Shown here piece by piece: positions 17,091 to 27,698 of a stretch of DNA of 64,000 nt. The notes under the pieces are model-generated. The model was not told the DNA's origin, ran no database searches, and saw nothing but the letters and a program-made list of their open reading frames with translations. How positions within the stretch are numbered: the first letter of the stretch is position 1; every line of letters starts with the position of its first letter. Made by a program: the position numbers and the translations under genes. The DNA comes from Streptomyces nigra (lineage in GTDB: Bacteria > Actinomycetota > Actinomycetes > Streptomycetales > Streptomycetaceae). The stretch is taken from contig NZ_CP029043.1 in the NCBI RefSeq assembly GCF_003074055.1, positions 6,192,501 through 6,256,500 on the forward strand. Reading direction: 5' to 3'.

Positions 17091-17860
17091 CGGAACACCT
17101 CCGGGCGCACGCTCTCGCCGTGCGCCGGGCGATGCACCGACACTCCGGGCGCGCGCTCCGCCGCAAGCCGCTCGAACTCCTCGCCCGGCGCATGGAACTC
17201 ATGGGGGCGCACGGCGTCCATCCCGATCGGCCAGTACGTGCCGTAGTGCACCGGCACCGCGCTGCGCGGCCCGAGCAGGGCCAGCGCCTCGGCCGCCCGC
17301 CCGGCGTCCAGATGCCCGTCCCCCAGATACGGCCCCCAGCCGCCGACCGGCAGCAGTGCCACGTCGACCGGGCCGACCTCCTTCGCCATCGTGTCGAACA
17401 GCCCGGTGTCCCCGGCGAAGTAGGTGCGGGCGTGGCCCTCGATCACATAACCGAGGGCGGGTGAGCGATGCGGCCCGACCGGCAGCCGCCGCCCGTCGTG
17501 CCGTGCGGACACCGCCCGTACGGCCAGGTCACCGACGCCCGTCACATCCCCGGGCGCCATCTCGGTGAGCCGCAGATGCCGGAGTCGGCGCAGTCCGGGC
17601 ACCGACCGGGGCGCACCCCGGGGCACGAGCAGCCGGGTGCCGGGCGCGAGCCGGGCCAGCGACGGCAGATGGAGATGGTCGGCGTGCAGATGGGAGACCA
17701 GGACGACGTCCGCGCGCAAGGCGTCCGGCGGTGGCGGCGCGCCCCGGCGCCGGCGCAGATGCGCGAGCCGGCGTGCGAACAGAGGATCGGTCAGGACGCG
17801 TATGTTCGCATCCTCGACCGTGCAGGTGGCGTGCCCCCACCACGTGATCTCCACCGGCAC
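17087..17860 (-). CDS. MBL-fold metal-dependent hydrolase (UlaG-like)
   Basis: 257 residues starting VPVEITWWGHATCTVED. The metal motif HLHADHLH is at 57-64, with SARHDGRR, YFAGDTGLFD and VPVHYGTYWP supplying further ligands. The size and WWGHA opening match short YtkL/UlaG-type hydrolases. AAGGAGG lies seven bases before GTG 17860; the longer open frame upstream is antisense to another gene and lacks similarity. The gene is coupled to the downstream DedA gene and is divergent from a small unknown gene 85 bp away. Confidence 0.87.
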   Translation of the reverse strand: MPVEITWWGHATCTVEDANIRVLTDPLFARRLAHLRRRRGAPPPPDALRADVVLVSHLHADHLHLPSLARLAPGTRLLVPRGAPRSVPGLRRLRHLRLTEMAPGDVTGVGDLAVRAVSARHDGRRLPVGPHRSPALGYVIEGHARTYFAGDTGLFDTMAKEVGPVDVALLPVGGWGPYLGDGHLDAGRAAEALALLGPRSAVPVHYGTYWPIGMDAVRPHEFHAPGEEFERLAAERAPGVSVHRPAHGESVRPEVFR

Positions 17861-17945
17861 CTCTTTGCCTCCTTCGTGCGCCTCCCCGAAGCGTACGGGC
17901 TGGAGTAGGGTCGGCGGCGAAACCCGGAGGTGAGGGGGGACGCCC

Positions 17946-18353
17946 ATGGGGCCGACCGCGGTGCGGGTCACGGCGATCGCCAGTCTGACGCCGCTCGAGG
18001 AGCTGGACGCCGACCCCTTCCTGGTGGACTCCCGCAGCCAGCACGCCATGTGCGCCCACTGGGCCGCCCAGCACGGATACGTCGTCGCGCGCGAGCTGCT
18101 GGTGCGCCGGCTGCGGACCGACCACACCGTCCTGTGGGAGGGCGTGCGCCCCGGCCTCGACCTGTTCGTCGCGCCCAGCCGCCGCGTCCTGGAGAGCGCC
18201 CTGTCCTCCGTCGAGGAGTTCACCGCCGAGTGCGCCCGGCGCGGGGTCCGGGTGGAGACCGTGGGCGGCGCGGAGCCGTCGTACGACGCCCAGATGAAGG
18301 CCCGGGTGCACCGCAGACTCTCCATGCCGACGGCCGGCTACGACGGACGCTGA
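17946..18353 (+). CDS. Conserved small protein, possibly a degenerate resolvase-like fold
   Basis: 135 residues starting MGPTAVRVTAIASLTPLEEL. The order of a DSRSQ segment, MCAHWAAQHGYVVARELLVRR, a D-containing loop, then LDLFVAPSRRVLESAL and FTAECARRGVRVETVG resembles the alpha/beta layout of serine-recombinase N-domains. The catalytic serine context and the DNA-binding domain are not present. GAGGGGGG precedes ATG 17946. I do not recognise it as a named family. It could be a recombinase-derived regulator or a chance similarity. Confidence 0.55.
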   Translation: MGPTAVRVTAIASLTPLEELDADPFLVDSRSQHAMCAHWAAQHGYVVARELLVRRLRTDHTVLWEGVRPGLDLFVAPSRRVLESALSSVEEFTAECARRGVRVETVGGAEPSYDAQMKARVHRRLSMPTAGYDGR

Positions 18354-18449
18354 GCCCGCGCACCGGCGCTGACCAGGGAACCCGCGGGGTGGTACGTCCG
18401 TTGTGTCAGGCTGGGGGCCAGGGTGGGCCGGACGTGAGGTGAACGGGAC

Positions 18450-20516
18450 GTGCGTGGTGGGCGCTGGCGGCGGATCGCCCGTCAGATCGGGCGGAGCGTC
18501 GCCGTATGGGCGGTCTCCACCGTCACCATGCTCGTGCTCGCCGGCATCCTGCCCGACTTCCAGCTCCAGTCGCCCGACGGCGACAGCGCCACCGACATCG
18601 CGGTCACCGCGGCCCTCGGCGCCGGCGCCTTCGGTGTGCTCTCCGCCGTCTTCTGGCCGCTCCTCGTCCGTCTGCTTCTGCTCGTGCCCGCCCTCGTCCT
18701 CGGCCTGCTGGTCTTCGTGCTCAACGGCGTCCTGCTGAGCGTCGCCCTGCGCCTGGTGCCCTCCGGCGACAGCGAGGCCGCCCCCGAGACGGCCGTCATC
18801 GTCGCCGCCGTCATGTCCGCGGTGGCCTCGGCGACCGGCGCCGCCCTCGCCGTCCGGGACGACGACGCCTACCGGCGGCGCCTGTACCGGCTGGCCGACC
18901 GCCGCAGACGCACCCTGCCGCCCGGCCCGTCCAGCCCCGGCACCGTCTTCGTGCAGCTCGACGGCGTCGGCCACGACGTCCTCCTCGCCGCCGTCGACAA
19001 GGGCCTGATGCCGACCGTCGCCCGCTGGCTGGGCGGCCCCCGCGCCTCCCACCGGCTCACCCGCTGGCACACCGACTGGTCCAGCCAGACCGGCGCCAGC
19101 CAGCTCGGCATCCTGCACGGCAGCAATTTCGACGTCCCCGCGTTCCGCTGGTACGAGAAGGCCGGCCGCGAGGTCATGGTCTGCAACCGCCCCACCAGCG
19201 CCGCCGAGCTCCAGCGCCGCGCCGTCGACCGCACCGGCGACCCCGGCCTGCTCGCCGCCGACGGCGCCAGCCGCGGGAACCTCTTCAGCGGCGGCGCCGG
19301 CGAACAGGCCCTCGTGCTGTCCATCGCGACCCGGCGCCGCAGCCGCGAGAACCGCTCCCGCGCCGGCTACTTCGCCTACTTCTCCGACCCGGCCAACGCC
19401 GTGCGCACCGCTCTGTCGTTCGTCGCCGAGGTCGGCCGCGAGATCGGCCAGTCGACCCGCGCCCGCGCCCGCAAGGTCCGCCCCAGGGTGGGCCGCGGCG
19501 GCCTCTACCCGCTGATCCGCGCCTTCGCGACCGTCGTCGAGCGGGACGTCGTCGTCGCCGCCGTCATGGGCGACATGCTCGCCGGGCGCACCGCCGTCTA
19601 CGCCGACCTCGTGGCCTACGACGAGGTGGCGCACCACTCCGGACCGCACAGCGGCGACGCCGAGAAGGTCCTCGCCCGCCTCGACCGCTCCCTCGCCCTC
19701 ATCGAGAACGTCGCCGAGCACGCTCCGCGCCCGTACCGGATCGTCGTGCTGTCCGACCACGGGCAGAGCCCCGGCGAGACCTTCCGCTCCCGCTACGGCC
19801 TCGGCCTCGGAGACCTGGTGCGGGCGGGCTGCGGGCTGCCAGTGCCCCGCCGGGCCCGGCGCACCCACAGCGGCGCCGAGGCCCGCGCCGCCGTGCGCGC
19901 CGCGCTGCGCCGGCCCGTCGAGGAGGGCGCCGGGCAGCACCGCCCGCCGCGCCGCTCCGAGCCGATCGTGCTGGCCTCCGGCAACCTCGGCCTGGTCTCC
20001 TTCCCGGACGTGCCGCACCGCATGACCAAGGAGGAGATCGACGCCCGCCACCCGGCCCTGCTGACCACCCTGGCCAACCACCCGGGCGTCGGCTTCCTCC
20101 TGGTGCGCAGCGAGCGGCACGGCGGTGTCGTGCTCGGCGCGTACGGCGCCGAGATCCCGCTGGACCGGCTGGACGACGACCCCGGCCCGCTGGAGGTCTT
20201 CGGACCGCACGCCGCCGACGCCGTCCGCCGTACGCATTCCTTCCCGAACACCGCCGACATCATGGTCAACTCCGCGTACGACCCGGCCGACGGCGAGGTC
20301 CTCGCCTTCGAGGAGCAGATCGGCTCGCACGGCGGGCTCGGCGGCGCGCAGGGCGAGCCGTTCCTGCTGTCCCCGCTGGCCTTCTCCCCGGCGGCCGGCG
20401 ACGGGGAGGAGCTGGTCGGCGCCGAGCGGGTGCACCGCGTACTGCGGCGCTGGCTGCGGGAGTCGGACGGCCCCCAGGTGCCGCTCACGACCGCGCCGGA
20501 GGAGCGGGCCGCCTGA
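18450..20516 (+). CDS. Phage-holin-family membrane domain fused to alkaline-phosphatase-fold phosphodiesterase
   Basis: 688 residues. Residues 1-140 carry four hydrophobic segments of the PF04020-like 'phage holin family' type. From residue 165, TVFVQLDGVGHDVL opens an alkaline phosphatase/type I phosphodiesterase fold. DWSSQTGASQLGILHG holds the nucleophile Ser/Thr, AYDEVAHHSGPHSGD metal ligands, VVLSDHGQS the C-terminal ligand pair, and GSHGGLGG the last one. The catalytic domain probably lies on one face of the membrane; substrate (lipid headgroup, teichoic acid or nucleotide) is unknown. GTG 18450 matches the basic N-terminus before the first helix. Confidence 0.82.
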   Translation: MRGGRWRRIARQIGRSVAVWAVSTVTMLVLAGILPDFQLQSPDGDSATDIAVTAALGAGAFGVLSAVFWPLLVRLLLLVPALVLGLLVFVLNGVLLSVALRLVPSGDSEAAPETAVIVAAVMSAVASATGAALAVRDDDAYRRRLYRLADRRRRTLPPGPSSPGTVFVQLDGVGHDVLLAAVDKGLMPTVARWLGGPRASHRLTRWHTDWSSQTGASQLGILHGSNFDVPAFRWYEKAGREVMVCNRPTSAAELQRRAVDRTGDPGLLAADGASRGNLFSGGAGEQALVLSIATRRRSRENRSRAGYFAYFSDPANAVRTALSFVAEVGREIGQSTRARARKVRPRVGRGGLYPLIRAFATVVERDVVVAAVMGDMLAGRTAVYADLVAYDEVAHHSGPHSGDAEKVLARLDRSLALIENVAEHAPRPYRIVVLSDHGQSPGETFRSRYGLGLGDLVRAGCGLPVPRRARRTHSGAEARAAVRAALRRPVEEGAGQHRPPRRSEPIVLASGNLGLVSFPDVPHRMTKEEIDARHPALLTTLANHPGVGFLLVRSERHGGVVLGAYGAEIPLDRLDDDPGPLEVFGPHAADAVRRTHSFPNTADIMVNSAYDPADGEVLAFEEQIGSHGGLGGAQGEPFLLSPLAFSPAAGDGEELVGAERVHRVLRRWLRESDGPQVPLTTAPEERAA

Positions 20517-20595
20517 AAAACCGGCTGCGTACGAGGGCGCCGGGCCACACACTGTTCGAGTCGCCTCCCTCGAACATCCCCAAGGAGCCTCTGCC

Positions 20596-21657
20596 TTGCA
20601 GGCAGCCGTCACCGTCACGCCCTCCCGTGTCCCGGACCTTCTCCTCGGCCTCGCCACCGTGCGGCCCGTCTTCCTCTGGGGCGCCCCCGGCATCGGAAAG
20701 TCCTCCCTGGTCAGGGAGTTCGCCGAATCCCTCGGCCTGGAGTGCGTGAGTCTGCTGGGCACCCAGCTCGCCCCCGAGGACCTGATCGGCGTGCCGCAGA
20801 TCCGGGACGGGCGCTCGGTGTTCTGCCCGCCCGAGGCGATCGCCCGCGACGAGCCGTACTGCCTGTTCCTGGACGAGCTGAACGCGGCCACCCCCGATGT
20901 GCAGAAGGCGTTCTACTCGCTGATCCTGGACCGCCGCATCGGCGACTACGAGCTGCCCGCCGGGTCCATCGTCATCGGCGCCGGGAACCGCGCCACGGAC
21001 AACGCGCTCGCCCGGCCCATCGCCTCAGCGCTGGTCAACCGCCTCACCCACATCCACCTGGAGGCGTCCGCGAAGGACTGGCTGGCCTGGGCCGCGGGCA
21101 ACGGCATCCACCCGTGGATCCTCGACCACCTCACCGACCGCCCCGACCACCTGTGGTCCAAGCCGCCGAAGACGGAGGAGCCGTTCTCCACGCCGCGCTC
21201 CTGGCACATGCTCTCCGACGCGCTGCGCTCCTTCGGCGAGGACCTCGACGAGGAGACCCTGAAGGTCCTGGCGCACGGCACCCTGACCCCCACGCACGCC
21301 ACCGCGTTCTGCGGCTACGTCAAGATCGTGCGCAGCCGCTACGGCATCGAGGCCATCATCAAGGGCGACGCCCGCTGGCCGCACCGTACGCAGGACCGCG
21401 ACCTGCTCTACTACCTCGCCGACTCCTTCCGCGGCCGGCTGATCAAGGAACTGCCGGCCGGCAAGGACCACATGTCGGCCACCGGCCGCCAGACCGCCTA
21501 CCGCGCCAAGGCGCTCCTCGTGCAGCTCGCGGAGATCTCCGTCGAGGTCGCCCAGACCGTCATCGCCTCCGACGCCGACGGCAACCCCGTCCTGCCGTCC
21601 TGGTTCCTCGTCGAGGCGGCCCGGGACATGCCCCGGCTGGTGGAGGCGCGGCGGTGA
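20596..21657 (+). CDS. MoxR-type AAA+ ATPase (second module)
   Basis: 353 residues starting at TTG 20596, with AAGGAG eight bases upstream. Walker A is GAPGIGKSS, Walker B CLFLDELNAA, sensor 1 VIGAGNRATDN, and the C-terminal lid contains FSTPRSWHMLSDALR. These match MoxR ATPases that partner DUF2201/vWA-like proteins. Its stop overlaps the GTG of the next gene by 4 bp, so the two are made together. It is not similar beyond the AAA core to the ATPase of the VMAP operon at 7-8 kb. Confidence 0.88.
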   Translation: MQAAVTVTPSRVPDLLLGLATVRPVFLWGAPGIGKSSLVREFAESLGLECVSLLGTQLAPEDLIGVPQIRDGRSVFCPPEAIARDEPYCLFLDELNAATPDVQKAFYSLILDRRIGDYELPAGSIVIGAGNRATDNALARPIASALVNRLTHIHLEASAKDWLAWAAGNGIHPWILDHLTDRPDHLWSKPPKTEEPFSTPRSWHMLSDALRSFGEDLDEETLKVLAHGTLTPTHATAFCGYVKIVRSRYGIEAIIKGDARWPHRTQDRDLLYYLADSFRGRLIKELPAGKDHMSATGRQTAYRAKALLVQLAEISVEVAQTVIASDADGNPVLPSWFLVEAARDMPRLVEARR

Positions 21658-23465
21658 GCCGCCCCCAGGAACGGCAGAAGGCGAAGGCCAGGAAGAAACG
21701 GGACCTCGCCGCGGAGGCGTTCACCGAGGGCCTGCGCCTGGTGCGGGCCAACCCGGCGCTCGCCGCCGTCGAGTTCGCCGTGTGCCGCCTGGAGAACTGC
21801 GACCTGGCGCCCCGCGACGGCCTCGTCCGGATCGACTCCGACGGAGCTCTGCACGCCCACCCCGACCGGCTCGCCGAACCCGCCGCCTGGGCCTGGGCCA
21901 TCGCGCACGCCGTCCTGCACCTCGGCTTCGGGCACGTCCCGTCCAGGAAGGGCAGGCCCGTGCAGCCGGACCGCGCCGATCTGGCCGCCCGCTGCACCGT
22001 CGTCAACCGGTTCCTGCTCAGCTTCCCCGTCGGCACCGCCCCCGACGAGCTGCCGGCGGCCTACCCGGACGGCGACGAGGAGCAGCTGGCCGCCCGCTGG
22101 CGCCGCGACGGCGTCCCGCCCGCCTACGAGCGCTGCGGCACGGCCGGCCCCGAACCCGACCTGCTGCTCCTGGAGTGGACCGGCTGGTTCGGCTCACCCC
22201 CCGACCACCAGCTCGCCTTCGCCACCGCCCTGACCCGGACCGTCGCCACCGCGATGGACGTGGCGGGCGGCCGCCGCGACTCCATGGACGGCGAACCGGC
22301 CGTCAAGCGGCCCTGGCAGAGCGCCCTGGAGTGGTTCATCAGCTCCTACCCGCTGCTCGGCGGCCTCGCGGCCGGCATCAAGCTGGTCGCCGACGCCGAA
22401 CTCGCCCGCGCGCACGGCATCTCCGTCGCCGCCGTGAACGCCGAGGCCGGCGAGATCTACGTCAACCCGTTGCGGACGTTCGAGGACGAGGAGTGGCGGT
22501 TCATCCTCGCCCACGAGATGCTGCACGCCGCCCTGCGCCACGGCGACCGCTGCGGCCCCCGCGACCCCTACCTGTTCAACGTCGCCTGCGACTACGTCGT
22601 CAACGGCTGGCTGCGGGACATGCGGGTCGGGCGGATGCCCGAAGGGCTGCTGTACGACGCCCGGTTCGCCGGCCAGTCCGCCGAGGAGGTGTACGACCGG
22701 ATCGCCGGCGACCCGCGCCGGATGCGCCGGATGGCCACCCTGCGCGGCAAGGGCGCCGGTGACGTGCTCGGCGCCCCGCTCGGCCCGCCCGGCGCGTACT
22801 GCGACCTCGACGAGTTCTACCGGCGCGGCCTCGCGCAGGGCCTCGACCTGCACCAGCGCCAGGAACGCGGCTTCCTCCCCGGCGACCTGGTCCAGGAGAT
22901 CCGCGCGCTCAGCCATCCGCCGCTGCCGTGGGACGCGCGGCTCGCCCGCTGGTTCGACGAGTTCGTGCCCCGCCCCGAGCCGCTGCGCAGCTATGCCCGC
23001 CCAGCCCGCCGGCAGGCGTCCACCCCGGACATCCCGCGCGCCGGACGCCGGTTCCCGCCCGAGGAGGTCGCCCGGTGCACGTTCGGTGTCGTCCTGGACA
23101 CCTCGGGTTCCATGAGCGCGGGCCTGCTCGGCAAGGCGCTCGGCGCGATCGCCTCGTACGCCGAGGCCCGGGACGTCCCGGCGGCCCGGGTCGTCTTCTG
23201 CGACGCCGGGCCGTACGACGCCGGGTATCTGGCGGTGACCGAGATCGCGGGCCGGGTCCGGGTGCGCGGCCGGGGCGGCACGGTCCTGCAGCCCGGGATC
23301 GATCTGCTGCAGCGCGCGGACGACTTCCCGCCCGGCGCGCCCCTGCTCGTCATCACCGACGCCGACTGCGATGTGCTGCGGGTGCGGCGCGAGCACGCGT
23401 ATCTGATCCCGCCGGGGCGGCGGCTGCCGTTCACCCCCCGTGGACCGGTCTTCCGAGTGAGTTGA
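21654..23465 (+). CDS. vWA-like protein with HExxH metallopeptidase-type domain (DUF2201-like)
   Basis: 603 residues. The middle contains ILAHEMLHAALRHGDR, an HExxH zinc motif, followed by NVACDYVVNGWLRDM. The C-terminus holds a vWA domain with intact metal site FGVVLDTSGSMSAG and later VFCDAGPYD and LLVITDADCDVL. Near residue 83 there is a weaker HAVLHLGFGH segment that looks like a decayed relative of the zinc motif. Together with the upstream MoxR ATPase this forms a common MoxR-vWA pair thought to act as an ATP-driven chaperone or protease-like complex. GTG 21654 overlaps the preceding stop. Confidence 0.85.
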   Translation: MSRPQERQKAKARKKRDLAAEAFTEGLRLVRANPALAAVEFAVCRLENCDLAPRDGLVRIDSDGALHAHPDRLAEPAAWAWAIAHAVLHLGFGHVPSRKGRPVQPDRADLAARCTVVNRFLLSFPVGTAPDELPAAYPDGDEEQLAARWRRDGVPPAYERCGTAGPEPDLLLLEWTGWFGSPPDHQLAFATALTRTVATAMDVAGGRRDSMDGEPAVKRPWQSALEWFISSYPLLGGLAAGIKLVADAELARAHGISVAAVNAEAGEIYVNPLRTFEDEEWRFILAHEMLHAALRHGDRCGPRDPYLFNVACDYVVNGWLRDMRVGRMPEGLLYDARFAGQSAEEVYDRIAGDPRRMRRMATLRGKGAGDVLGAPLGPPGAYCDLDEFYRRGLAQGLDLHQRQERGFLPGDLVQEIRALSHPPLPWDARLARWFDEFVPRPEPLRSYARPARRQASTPDIPRAGRRFPPEEVARCTFGVVLDTSGSMSAGLLGKALGAIASYAEARDVPAARVVFCDAGPYDAGYLAVTEIAGRVRVRGRGGTVLQPGIDLLQRADDFPPGAPLLVITDADCDVLRVRREHAYLIPPGRRLPFTPRGPVFRVS

Positions 23466-23534
23466 GCCGGAGTGTGATCGGATGGGGGCCACGGGCCCCG
23501 GAAGAACGCGGGCCCAAACGCGAAAGGAAGAACC

Positions 23535-23963
23535 GTGGCTACCACGCGCTCCGCACACACCGTCTGGGAAGGCAGCCTGACCGAGGGCAGCGGTGTCGTC
23601 AACTTCGACTCGTCCGGTGCCATCGCGGCGCAGCCGGTGACGTGGGCCTCCCGCTCCCAGGACGCGAACGGCAAGACCAGCCCCGAGGAGCTGATCGCCG
23701 CCGCGCACTCCAGCTGCTTCTCGATGGCGCTCTCGCACGCCCTGAACGGTGCCGGGACCCCGCCCACCAAGCTCGTCACCTCGGCGGACGTCAGCTTCCA
23801 GCCGGGCGAGGGCATCACCGGCATCCACCTCACCGTCGAGGGCACCGTGCCGGGCATCGACAACGACGCCTTCGTCGCGGCCGCCGAGGACGCCAAGGCC
23901 AACTGCCCGGTGAGCCAGGCGCTGACCGGCACCACGATCACGCTGTCGGCGAAGCTGGCCTGA
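23535..23963 (+). CDS. OsmC/Ohr-family peroxidase
   Basis: 142 residues. The two redox cysteines lie in AAHSSCFSMALS (Cys61) and AKANCPVSQAL (Cys124), the OsmC arrangement. Such proteins reduce organic hydroperoxides in the cytosol with dihydrolipoyl partners. GTG 23535 has AAGGAAG five bases before it. It follows the MoxR-vWA pair by 69 bp and precedes a lone DnaK gene, a plausible stress-linked setting. Confidence 0.92.
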   Translation: MATTRSAHTVWEGSLTEGSGVVNFDSSGAIAAQPVTWASRSQDANGKTSPEELIAAAHSSCFSMALSHALNGAGTPPTKLVTSADVSFQPGEGITGIHLTVEGTVPGIDNDAFVAAAEDAKANCPVSQALTGTTITLSAKLA

Positions 23964-23970
23964 CACCGCG

Positions 23971-23986
23971 CTGAGCGCCCGCTCAG
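23971..23986 (+). terminator. Weak hairpin after the OsmC gene
   Basis: CTGAGCG and CGCTCAG form a 7-bp stem with a 2-nt loop eight bases after the OsmC stop. The stem is perfect but short, and the tight loop makes it a modest candidate. Confidence 0.35.
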
Positions 23987-24023
23987 TGCCGTGCGGCGCT
24001 CTTCCGCCCGGGTCCCCGTCCCA

Positions 24024-24052
24024 TTGACAAGGGCCCGCTCGCGCCTTGTGCT
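24024..24052 (+). promoter_or_regulatory. Candidate housekeeping promoter of the dnaK-like gene
   Basis: A perfect -35 hexamer TTGACA (24024-24029) is followed after 17 bp by TGTGCT (24047-24052), a partial -10 match. The start codon is 37 bp downstream. No HAIR-type CTTGAGT/ACTCAAG operator is visible, so HspR control, usual for the main dnaK operon, is not supported. Confidence 0.45.
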
Positions 24053-24088
24053 GGAGTTCAGGGGGCTCCCGGGCGGAAGGGGACAGCG

Positions 24089-25956
<1,868 letters not shown>

Positions 25957-25960
<4 letters not shown>

Positions 25961-26165
25961 GCCGTGTCCGCAAAGTCCCGCCTGCCGGGCGACGCCCGGC
26001 ACGCCCACTCGCCGCACCGGCCGGCCACCCGCGTACAACCAGTACGCGGGAGCCCGTCCGGCACTCCCCCCAGCTCTTCGAGCAGGGGGTACCCCCAGAG
26101 CACGCACCGGACGCCGCTCGGCCCGCCCTACGGGCGGACGACGCGACTTTACGGACACGACCTAG
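25957..26165. mobile_element. MITE-like element with CTAG-ended terminal inverted repeats
   Basis: A 209-bp non-coding element between convergent dnaK and narJ. The left end (25957-25977, CTAGGCCGTGTCCGCAAAG...) and the inverted right end (26145-26165, CTAGGTCGTGTCCGTAAAG...) match at 19 of 21 bases. Inside are perfect stems GCCGGGC/GCCCGGC (25984-26000) and CCCGCGTAC/GTACGCGGG (26028-26050), plus CCCCC/GGGGG and CCGCCC/GGGCGG pairs. There is no open frame for a transposase, so it is non-autonomous or relic. The CTAG ends supply the stop codons of both flanking genes, and the hairpins may act as a two-way terminator. Confidence 0.72.
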
Positions 26166-26650
26166 AGGTGACTGGACGCGGTCGGCAGGGTGGCGCAGAC
26201 CGCGTCCAGGACGGACGCGTACGGCGTGCCGGCCTCGGTGAGGCGGGCCCGCAGCCGCTCCAGACAGTCCCGGTGCTCCCGCAGCAGGTCGTCGGTGCCG
26301 GTGCGGGACGAGAACTCCAGGACGGCGGGCAGGAAGTCGGGCAGCTCCTCGCCGGTGAACTCCAGACCGTTGGCGTGGTACAGCTCCTTCAGCCGCTCCA
26401 GCGAGATCCCGCGCCGCTGGGCGTCCCCGTCGCGCCACCACGTCAGATACAGGCTGTGCCCGTGCGCCAGGTCGAACACCTCGACGTAGTGCGCGGCCAG
26501 TTCGCGGGGCGGGGTGACCGCCGCGTGGTCGGTGAACGCGCGCAACTGGGGGGCGGCCTCACGCAACAGGGGCAGCCGTGCCCGGAAGTCGTCGTCCGGG
26601 TAGGTCAGGCAGAGCGCGGCCGCCTGGTACAGCACCTCGTAGGAGGACAT
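26162..26650 (-). CDS. narJ: NarJ-type nitrate reductase assembly chaperone
   Basis: 162 residues, all-helical, with the TorD/NarJ-like features LCLTYPDDDFRARLPLLREA, LAAHYVEVFDLAHGHSLYLT and GISLERLKELYHANGLEF. NarJ inserts the molybdenum cofactor into NarG before membrane attachment. ATG 26650 overlaps the narH stop by one base (TGATG); GTG 26653 is an alternative that would give a 4-bp overlap. Its stop TAG is formed by the CTAG end of the MITE-like element. The sequence looks intact, unlike narG and narH. narI, which normally follows, is missing. Confidence 0.88.
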   Translation of the reverse strand: MSSYEVLYQAAALCLTYPDDDFRARLPLLREAAPQLRAFTDHAAVTPPRELAAHYVEVFDLAHGHSLYLTWWRDGDAQRRGISLERLKELYHANGLEFTGEELPDFLPAVLEFSSRTGTDDLLREHRDCLERLRARLTEAGTPYASVLDAVCATLPTASSHL

Positions 26651-27696
26651 CACTTCTCCTCGGCCTCGGGTGTGCGGGTCGTACGAAGGACGGCGGAGGG
26701 CTCCGCCGTCGCGGGTACCACGGTCCTTTCCTCGTCCGGGGCGGTCGCCAGCAGCCGGTACAGCTCCTCCAGCGCGTAGGCGCCCAGGCCCACGGCGGCG
26801 GGCACCGACGGGTCGGGTTCCTCCCCGAGGTCGACCGCGCGCAGATGGGACCGCATGGCGGTGAGCCGCTCCAGCGCCGATCGGACGGGGCCCACGTCAC
26901 CGGCCGTGAACACGTCCGCCAGCCGCTCCAGAGGGATGCGCAGCGTGTCGACGGCACCGAACAGGACGTCACCGTCGTGACCTTGCTCCGCGAGCGCGTC
27001 CACGAGGGGCGACAGCGGCGGGACGTACCAGACCATCGGCAGCGTCCGGTACTCCGGGTGCGGCGGCAGCGCCACCCGGTACGTGCTGATCAACGCGCGT
27101 ACGGGGGAGCGGCGGGCCGCGTCCAGCCAGTCCTCCGCCATCCCGGCCCGCTCGCAGGCCAGCCGCACCCGGGCGTCCTCGGGATCGAGGAAGACGCCCA
27201 ACTGCGCCTCGTACAGGTCCTGTTCCCGGCCGGCCGACGCGGCGGCCCGTACCTTGTCGGCGTCGTACAGCATCACCCCGCGGTAGAGCGTCCCTCCCGC
27301 GCAGGTCTCAGGTGTCTCACTCCGGGGGTACGGGCATCCGGCCGGGCAGGGCGGCGCCGCCCCGCAGGACGGGTTGAGGCACTGCGCGCAGGACGGGAGG
27401 AGAGGCAGCCGGAAAGTCTGCTCGAACGCGAGGCGCGCCGTGGCCGCCGGGGCATGTCCGCGGTACGACCGCGGCTCGTCCGGGGCCTGGACGGACGGGA
27501 GTCGGCCTGGCCGGGCAAGCACGTCGCTGAGTCTGCGCAGCCGTCCGCCGTCCCGCGGCCGCAGCCGGCCGCGCCAGGTCAGCTCCCAGCCGCCGCGCGG
27601 TCCGGTCGCCGTCGTGGGGGAGGCGTCCGAACAGGCGGGGCAGCCGACGCAGGTGTCGAGGTTGATCACCGTCGCGATCCGGGCCATGGGACGCAT
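26650..27696 (-). CDS. narH: Shortened NarH-like (nitrate reductase beta) protein with lost Fe-S ligands
   Basis: 348 residues against roughly 500 or more for working NarH. The start MRPMARIATVINLDTCVGCP and the C-terminal half (GVMLYDADKV, ALPPHPEYRTLPMVWYVPPLSP, TLRIPLERLADVFTAGD) are clearly NarH. Between them, CAQCLNPSCGAAPPCPAGCPYPRSETPETC jumps over the block that normally carries many cluster cysteines. The first motif reads CVGCPACSDA, so its fourth Cys is missing. All losses are in frame. At most some of the four Fe-S clusters could form. ATG 27696 lies just after the narG stop, with GGGGAGG ten bases upstream inside narG. Confidence 0.8.
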   Translation of the reverse strand: MRPMARIATVINLDTCVGCPACSDASPTTATGPRGGWELTWRGRLRPRDGGRLRRLSDVLARPGRLPSVQAPDEPRSYRGHAPAATARLAFEQTFRLPLLPSCAQCLNPSCGAAPPCPAGCPYPRSETPETCAGGTLYRGVMLYDADKVRAAASAGREQDLYEAQLGVFLDPEDARVRLACERAGMAEDWLDAARRSPVRALISTYRVALPPHPEYRTLPMVWYVPPLSPLVDALAEQGHDGDVLFGAVDTLRIPLERLADVFTAGDVGPVRSALERLTAMRSHLRAVDLGEEPDPSVPAAVGLGAYALEELYRLLATAPDEERTVVPATAEPSAVLRTTRTPEAEEK

Positions 27697-27698
27697 CG

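Noticed and set aside
17529..20891. A 1120-codon minus-strand open frame across the phosphodiesterase gene
   Set aside because: Low-complexity Gly/Ala/Arg/Val composition and complete overlap with a convincing gene on the other strand.
23964..24088. HAIR operator (HspR site) before dnaK
   Set aside because: CTTGTGC and GAGTTCAG fragments are present but not the CTTGAGT-N7-ACTCAAG arrangement.
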